Origin: Larix kaempferi
Lineage: Eukaryota > Streptophyta > Pinopsida > Pinales > Pinaceae
Assembly: GCA_027924585.1 (NCBI GenBank)
Contig: BSBM01000753.1
Coordinates: forward strand, 22,340,501-22,404,500
Direction: 5' to 3'
DNA: 64,000 bases
Part shown: piece after piece, positions 57,683 through 64,000 of the stretch
Numbering within the stretch: the first letter of the stretch is position 1
Layout of the letters: each line of letters begins with the position of its first letter
Program-made: the position numbers and the translations under genes
Notes under the pieces: model-generated
Databases searched by the model: none
Seen by the model: the letters and a program-made list of their open reading frames with translations, nothing else
Told to the model about the DNA's origin: nothing

Positions 57683-58013
57683 AACATGTGTTGGTCAATT
57701 TATATGCAAAAATTCCAATCATTAATTATCAATCCAGGACACATAGGATTATGAACTATCAACAAAATATATGCAAAATTATAGGAGAAAACCTAATCTA
57801 AAAGATAAATTTCTCATAGAACCAATTGGTAGAAAATTCCAATCATTAATTATCAATCATTAATTAACATGTGTTGGTCAATTTATATGCAAAAATTCCA
57901 ATCATTAATTATCAATCCGGGACACATAGGATTATGAACTGTCAACAAAATATATGCAAAATTATAAGAGAAAACCTAATATAAAAGATAAATTTCTCAT
58001 AGAACCAATTGGT
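57683..58013. repeat. Tandem duplication, period about 186 bp
   Basis: The word ACATGTGTTGGTCAATTTAT starts at about 57684 and again at about 57870. Both copies continue through TATCAATCC(A/G)GGACACATA to CATAGAACCAATTGGTA with few differences, so the duplication is recent compared with the neighbouring sequence. Confidence 0.85.
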
Positions 58014-58225
58014 ATAAGTTTACACTAAAATAGGCAAGGTCAGATAACTTGCTATTCCTGTAATACTATGATCTGTTACTTGTTTGATTTCAACAAAACT
58101 TCTGCAGATTCTCAAAGCATAAAACTTAAACTCAAATCAACCTTCAACACACACATGCTTTGCTAAATCAGTTGATCTCAAGATCATATTAACAGGTATG
58201 AGAGCTTAACCTGATTCACACAACC

Positions 58226-58337
58226 AATTACAAGAATACTTAGTTCACATAATCAGTTACAGAAATAGTTATCTTATAAACCAATTACAAGAATACTTTG
58301 TTCACATAATCAGTTACAGAAATAGTTATCTTATAAT
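58226..58337. repeat. Tandem duplication, period about 56 bp
   Basis: CCAATTACAAGAATACTT followed by CACATAATCAGTTACAGAAA occurs twice in a row with almost no change. Confidence 0.85.
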
Positions 58338-61300
58338 AGGCTTGGCTCATTATCCTAATTAGACTCCTGCAACTTTGATTAAGCTTTAATACTAAAATAA
58401 AAAATTATTTCAAGCAAACCAAACTCTAGATGCTCATGTTGTCATCTCATGTCTATTAACTCAAAGTATTATTGGAGTTCCTGTAACCAACCAAAAGTGC
58501 CAAAAGCATATAATCTTGAGGCCCCAATAATCAATCCAAGTTTCTCAACTTAAAACAATAAATGCTGAAAGCATGGAAAATAAATAAAACAGAACTTAGA
58601 TATTTTGATATTCAAGGATTCTCCACCAGACTTCATTCTCTGTTGCAAAAATTGTCCTTTATTGTTACTTCATATCCCCAGAAAAATTGCTAACTCTTTT
58701 ATCTTTGCTCCTTCTCTTCTTCAATTATGATAACTTCCATAGGTCGGGTATCCGGTAGCTCTGGAGTTCCACTATCCAGTAGCTCTACAGTTCCAATAAC
58801 AATTCTTTTCGTTTGCGGTTCCTGTAATGATACCCATAAATTCCTGAGAGCTCCATCTTCTCCATTCGCCAGCTCACTTCCCTCTCAAATGTGTCTTGTC
58901 TGTTTATATTTATATTGTTCATCTTAAGAATCAACTTATTAAATATTTGGGTTGACTGATCAATTATGGCTCAACATTGAATCCTAGGGGAGGGTCGACT
59001 TCCAAAATTGCACTTTCCAGAAATTTCGGTAATTCTTGTTACCTACAGAAAATTCGGTAGCACTGTTTGCAGTTTCAGTAGTATTGCAGGACCTCCAACT
59101 TCTAGTAGCTTAATGATTTACCATGAGTCACAAGTATCATCAAATCTGACCCTCTTCGACACAATGTCTGACATCAATGGCACCATGTTTGACATCAATG
59201 ACAACGCATTTATAAAAATAACCCCCTCATTTACGCTCTTTCCCCTGTCAAGATTCTTCTCCTTTGGTAACAATGAATCCTGGTCTTCCTTTAACATCAA
59301 TGGAAAAGGTTCCAAAAATAAAAACTTATATGTCTGTTGCTTGATAGGTCTGCATCATCTGTGCTGCTAGTTATCTTGTTGCTGCTAGGAGAATTTCTTG
59401 CTTACTGTAGGAGCTCATTTCTACTTTGGTTGCATCCCTATCACCAAGACTTCACTAGGGATGCAAGTATCTTTCTCTAAGCTTGGACCTGATCAATATC
59501 AAGGACATTTCGTACTTCTACTCCTTAATCTGGGATTCATTGTGTCATGAGCTACCGTTGAACACATTGTTTCCAAATATTGTCATGAATCATTACTTGA
59601 TTGGTGTCACAATTCAACCTTTTAATTCATCATTGTTACTCTTTGTCAAGCATAACATCTATCATTTATAGTTTGAATCATTCAATACTTCTGGGATATG
59701 CTACAAATTGTCTTCAACATTTGGATGTCATATCATACTTATGTCATGGCATTAACATGTGATCAGCTCCCCTGTCAAATATATTCAGATATGGTACATG
59801 AATGAATGCCAAGTGTTCTTCCTATTAGCTTCAAGGAATTCGTCCAACTTCCCTTATAGAAGGTGTCATAGTTTTCTATTATAACTTGAAGGAATTACTA
59901 CATAATATTCTCACCATTAGCTGAGTGTAGAATCAGCTGCATTTTACCCTTGGTGCACTTCTTTCATATTTAAATATTTTGTCATGATCTAACCTGAAAT
60001 CAGTGTGATGTGTTCTGAGCCTTACAATATTCCAATGATATTCAAATGACTCACAGAAGTATACATAATTCTACTCTCATGTATGAAGTCAATGACTCAA
60101 ATGACGTAAATCAAAATAAATTTCTATGATGTCAAATACCAACATTTTCCATTAATGTCAAAGGGGAAGAGAAATCCTAGTAAAACAAAATCAAAGTCAA
60201 GTAAAGTAGCATCAATATCTGATAATATTGAACACAATGTTTGACTTCAATGGTACCATGTTTGACATCAATGACAACACATTTCTAACACCTATCACAT
60301 CAATTCACACAACAACCTTAATCAATATATAACCACCCACACATGATAACCAATGAATGAATAAATCACCTACACTAACTTTTGCAACAACTATCCAAAT
60401 TAGGGGGCCCTTTTGGTTGGGTAGTTCTACAGGGGATTCAAATGATCAACTCACAAATTTAGAAATAGTTGATTTTCATTCATGATTATCTTCATAATTA
60501 CAGCATAAGAGTTCTTCTTCTCAAAAGTATATCGAACCCCACACTCTCTTCCATCTCTAACTCTATACAAATTATATGTGTTAATTTTTTATAGAGTGCT
60601 TACATTAGAAGGGATCAACTTTAAAACCATTGATCCTCAATGTATGGATCTTGACCAACAAAAATAGCCAAAATGAGTGAAATTGTTTAATGAATAAAAA
60701 TTGATACATGGAATGATAAACATGACCCATAGAAAGCGATCTCTCTTAGTCATAAAATAATTTCATGACTGCAAGCATTGAATTGTGGAAAGGAACTCAG
60801 ATATTCAACGTGCAATCTAGTGGTTGACCACCCATTTGACCAAGGAGTTATGCATGGAATGATGATCTTGAGGCCAAATAGATAGGAGAGAATCCATGTC
60901 GATATTTCTCTGAGCAAGATCCATGTCTTTGTTTTTATTCCGAGGAGGATAAAATACCCAAATTGACGAATCCACTCCCAATCCTCACTTACAGGAAATC
61001 TCGTAACTAATTTCCCGTGGTTTGGTACTAAAATGTGCGCCTCTATAGTTTCGGTAGTAGAATATGTCCTATGTAGTTCCAGTAATAGAGTATGTGACCT
61101 ACATTTCCGGTAATATAACACGAGCCTGTAATTTCAGTAATAGAATACGATCTGGTAATAACTAAGTTATTACCAAAAATTCTATAGAGTACACAAAAGA
61201 CTATGAAACCCAGACTTAATTAGCTAAAGTAAATCTCACTCCAAAATGCATGTTAAAACATAGGGAATTATGCTTGAAAACATGAATAATTACTTTATAT

Positions 61301-64000
61301 AGCTCGTGGAAAAATATATCATGAAAATAGCAATTATGATAGTAAGAGAAGGGAAAATAGTGATAGGAATGGAAAAATATGGGTCAAAAAGGGGTTGTTT
61401 GATACACACAACTACGTCAAAACCGAGACTCGACATCTCCCTTGTACTCAAGGTTTTGTATGTCCTCATGCAAACAGTCTTCTACAAGAAGTTTCTCATC
61501 TGTCCCCTCCTACTCCTAAACATGTTATGCTGCCTGCACTAGAATGTCATGGCTGGATGGAGCAATCTATTTATCCCTTTTCTTTTGTTTGAAAATATTG
61601 AATTTCAACCTTCTAGTTTGGTTTACTAGCTATCCTAGATTCTTATACCATTTCTTGGCCCTCTTAAACAAAAATATATGCTTGGAAACTATTCGATCTT
61701 TCTTCTCCCGCAATTGAGCATTCCTCCATTTGAGGGGTTCACAAAGATTCTCCTATGCTAATTTAACAAACTACTGATGAGACTCCCGCATTACCTTAAG
61801 GGGACCCTCCCCAAAGTAGGTGCATGGATCTAAATGAAAACTCAAGTTCTCATAGCATAGGATAAACATTGGTTCTTCATTAATTCGATTAGATGTTCAT
61901 GATCCACAACAAAGTACAAAATTGTAGCTGGAAAAATAATATATGTCTTCAAAGAAAGGAAATGATAGTCGAACCCCTTTGGCTATGCCTAGGGGTCTCT
62001 ATTTATTACAATTTCAAAATATCAAAACTAAAGATCAATTCTTGGCATAATAGATTCCCGTCCCTATGATTTACGGACGATCAACAATGATCACAATCTA
62101 GAAATATTGGTGGTGGTACGTGTTCCTGAAAGTAGTGCTCGACTTGACTACGTATACACATCCTCCTTGAGTTGTGGTAACTGAGATCTAATATATATCC
62201 TTCTATGCCAATGCTCCTTAGTTGACAGGTTTTTCCTCCTACATTAATGCATAACTTCTAGTTCTACTCATTAGATCAAGTTCAACTAAAAACTAAGGAA
62301 AATCAAACAAGAAATGGTAAACACTTGACCATAAACATTTCTACTCACTAGACATGCATGACAACCTCAAAATGCTTAATTGTTATTCAGTTTATGCCAC
62401 CTTCTACCTCTTTACATTCTTGAGAAGGTGTAAGAAGTGGAATTATTACATACTAAGGTGAGGTCTATCAAAACAATCAACAACCTTTTACCCACATTCC
62501 TAAAAGTAGAGAAATAATTTAATGCAAATACCTCGTCTTTATGAAACACAAGCAATATATGTGCACTTATGAATATTGTCACGGGAAACCTAATCCTTGT
62601 GCAAATAATCCAAGAATTTCTCATCATTTGTGAATTTGTTGAAAATTCCATATATTGCATAGGACACAATGACATTGGAGCAATATTTCATGATATATCC
62701 TAACTCACTAAACATCCCATTCACTTTTCCTGTACTAGTGTCCAATCAATTCACATTTTTAATTCCTACCCTTCTATATGTGTTAGACACACAAGATCAT
62801 TTCCCACCCTATGACCCTCCCTCCAGATTCAATGTGTTTAAGTGTGACATTTTTAGAATAAACACAAGTTGCAATGCATAATAACACTTGTGATTTAATC
62901 CAATAAATCAACAACCATGAAAGCATTGAATTTCCAATCAAGACAAAGTTGGTAACACCTATTCATAAGTTGCTTCAATCAATAATGCAATATATTGTTA
63001 TGTATTTCATGATGTCATAACCCATGCAATTGACACTCCACTTTGTTGTTCATCAAACACCACTAGTTTGTACAATTGATATTTCCATATTCAAATAGCA
63101 TATGGAATCAAAATGTATTTCATCAATCAAATTGAATGCCTACAAATCAAATGATCATACTAAATCAATCACTCAACATCACGCTTACCCTATATTTATT
63201 TGTATTGAATGTTGAATACGTGGTTATTAAGCTATTATGAGATAGCTTGACCATTGTCTCCAACATCCATTTTGTTTGAATTCAAATTATAAAAGGGATC
63301 TCTCCACCATTGGGATTTTGGTAAGAGAAAACAACATCCTTATGTTTTTTATACCAAATGTTCACATTCATCTCTATTTTTTTATGGAATTGATAGTTTC
63401 CCTTGGTAAAACAATTTTAGATGTTTACAAAATATTTCCTACTCAAGAAGACATCCCTATTCTGAGTTGCCGCATCCATGTTAACATGTTTCTTAATCTG
63501 CATTATACATAGTGAGCCAATAAGTACATCCAAAAAAAAAAAATTCTACATAAGAAACAATGTCCCTTGAAAGTCTTGGCTTATGCATAGCCTTGGCCCC
63601 ACTTAAAGTTCCATGGAAACCATGACATGTCCATAATTCCCTATCATCGTGCTCATACATGTTATACATCAATGTTTCTATCTCGAGATTTTCAACTGAT
63701 AACCTTAACAATAAAATGGCACTGTCATCCCCTTTTCTTCACAAATGAGGTCCTACTTTTAGCTGGTTGATCTCTTCTTTTGTCCTCTAAGCCATATGAA
63801 CAAGCATAATGGTATAATAAATTTTGAAATTTTAGTACATGTACACCAAATGATAAATGCGCTATCATTAATAACATCTAAACAATGCATTTTGACAATA
63901 CTTACACGTCATATTGCATGGAAACACTAGCCCTTTGTCTTGGTCGTTTTTGTTGTTAGCAAGTTAAAGTAAATGGAGCATTGGGATTCATTTTGTTCCC
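58338..64000. other. AT-rich intergenic DNA, no gene seen
   Basis: A 120-residue + strand frame (59008-59370) and a 123-residue minus frame (60750-61121) show no motif. The word ACCATGTTTGACATCAATGA and its flanks occur at 59183 and again at about 60256, a dispersed repeat. TTCGGTAG/TTCAGTAATAG-like words recur at 58745-59100 and 61045-61145. I see no RNA gene or element end. Confidence 0.5.

Noticed and set aside
1-64000. tRNA, rRNA or organelle-derived segments
   Set aside because: The only tRNA-like matches I noticed are the short retrotransposon primer-binding sites. No cloverleaf-length match or rRNA motif was seen by eye; a tRNAscan run would settle it.

Overview
This is a stretch of plant nuclear DNA. 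Spliceosomal introns, plant-type LTR retrotransposons (Ty1/Copia and Ty3/Gypsy), a plant LINE and a plant methylesterase gene all point that way. The very low gene density, the large nested retroelements and the style of the methylesterase suggest a large-genome plant, perhaps a gymnosperm, but that is an inference. I see one gene likely to be functional for the host: a carboxyl methylesterase-like alpha/beta hydrolase (MES/SABP2 family) on the + strand at 37391-39336. It has four coding exons, an intact 270-residue reading frame and a complete Ser-Asp-His triad.

Layout: 1-1549 is the 5' end of a Copia element on the minus strand (LTR, Met-tRNA primer site, leader) that runs off the left edge. 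1550-12830 is AT-rich intergenic DNA with LTR-like relics and small tandem duplications. 12836-34418 is a complete but dead minus-strand Copia element (Copia B; 5-bp target duplication TACAA; LTRs about 10% diverged). It is split between its gag and protease regions by a 15.8-kb minus-strand Gypsy element at 16877-32642 (target duplication CAAGG; LTRs about 1% diverged). 34424-37200 is intergenic. 37206-39336 holds the methylesterase. About 41800-46389 is a broken LINE on the + strand. 46390-49119 is an internally deleted minus-strand Copia (Copia C). 49120-64000 is AT-rich, essentially gene-free DNA with a possible Gypsy relic, a GC-rich block and several short tandem duplications.

The Gypsy element is the most interesting object. 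In its sense (minus) direction it runs: 5' LTR, primer site, long leader, gag, CCHC knuckle, DEGAS-type protease, a proline-rich linker with two more CCHC knuckles, RT, degenerate RNase H, integrase, a second RNase H with all four catalytic acids, an unrecognised 3' ORF, PPT and 3' LTR. This is the dual-RNase-H (Tat/Ogre-like) style. On the opposite strand, between the integrase side and the 3' LTR, sits a separate gene with its own TATA box (20132-20141) and introns. It encodes a plant mobile domain (PMD, aminotransferase-like) protein. Five copies of a 149-bp tandem repeat lie just upstream of that TATA box.

Just downstream of the same TATA box is an array of eight exactly 33-bp-spaced CGCGATG motifs that form hairpins with compensatory base changes. 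A second array of nine motifs with the same core and the same exact 33-bp spacing lies in the element's 5' leader. A trans-acting protein gene plus a cognate repeat array at both ends of the element is the best candidate here for an undescribed system. The link between the two is inference.

Most lesions in the Gypsy element are in-frame TAG codons at positions where CAG would be expected. That pattern fits C-to-T decay at methylated CHG sites rather than random decay.
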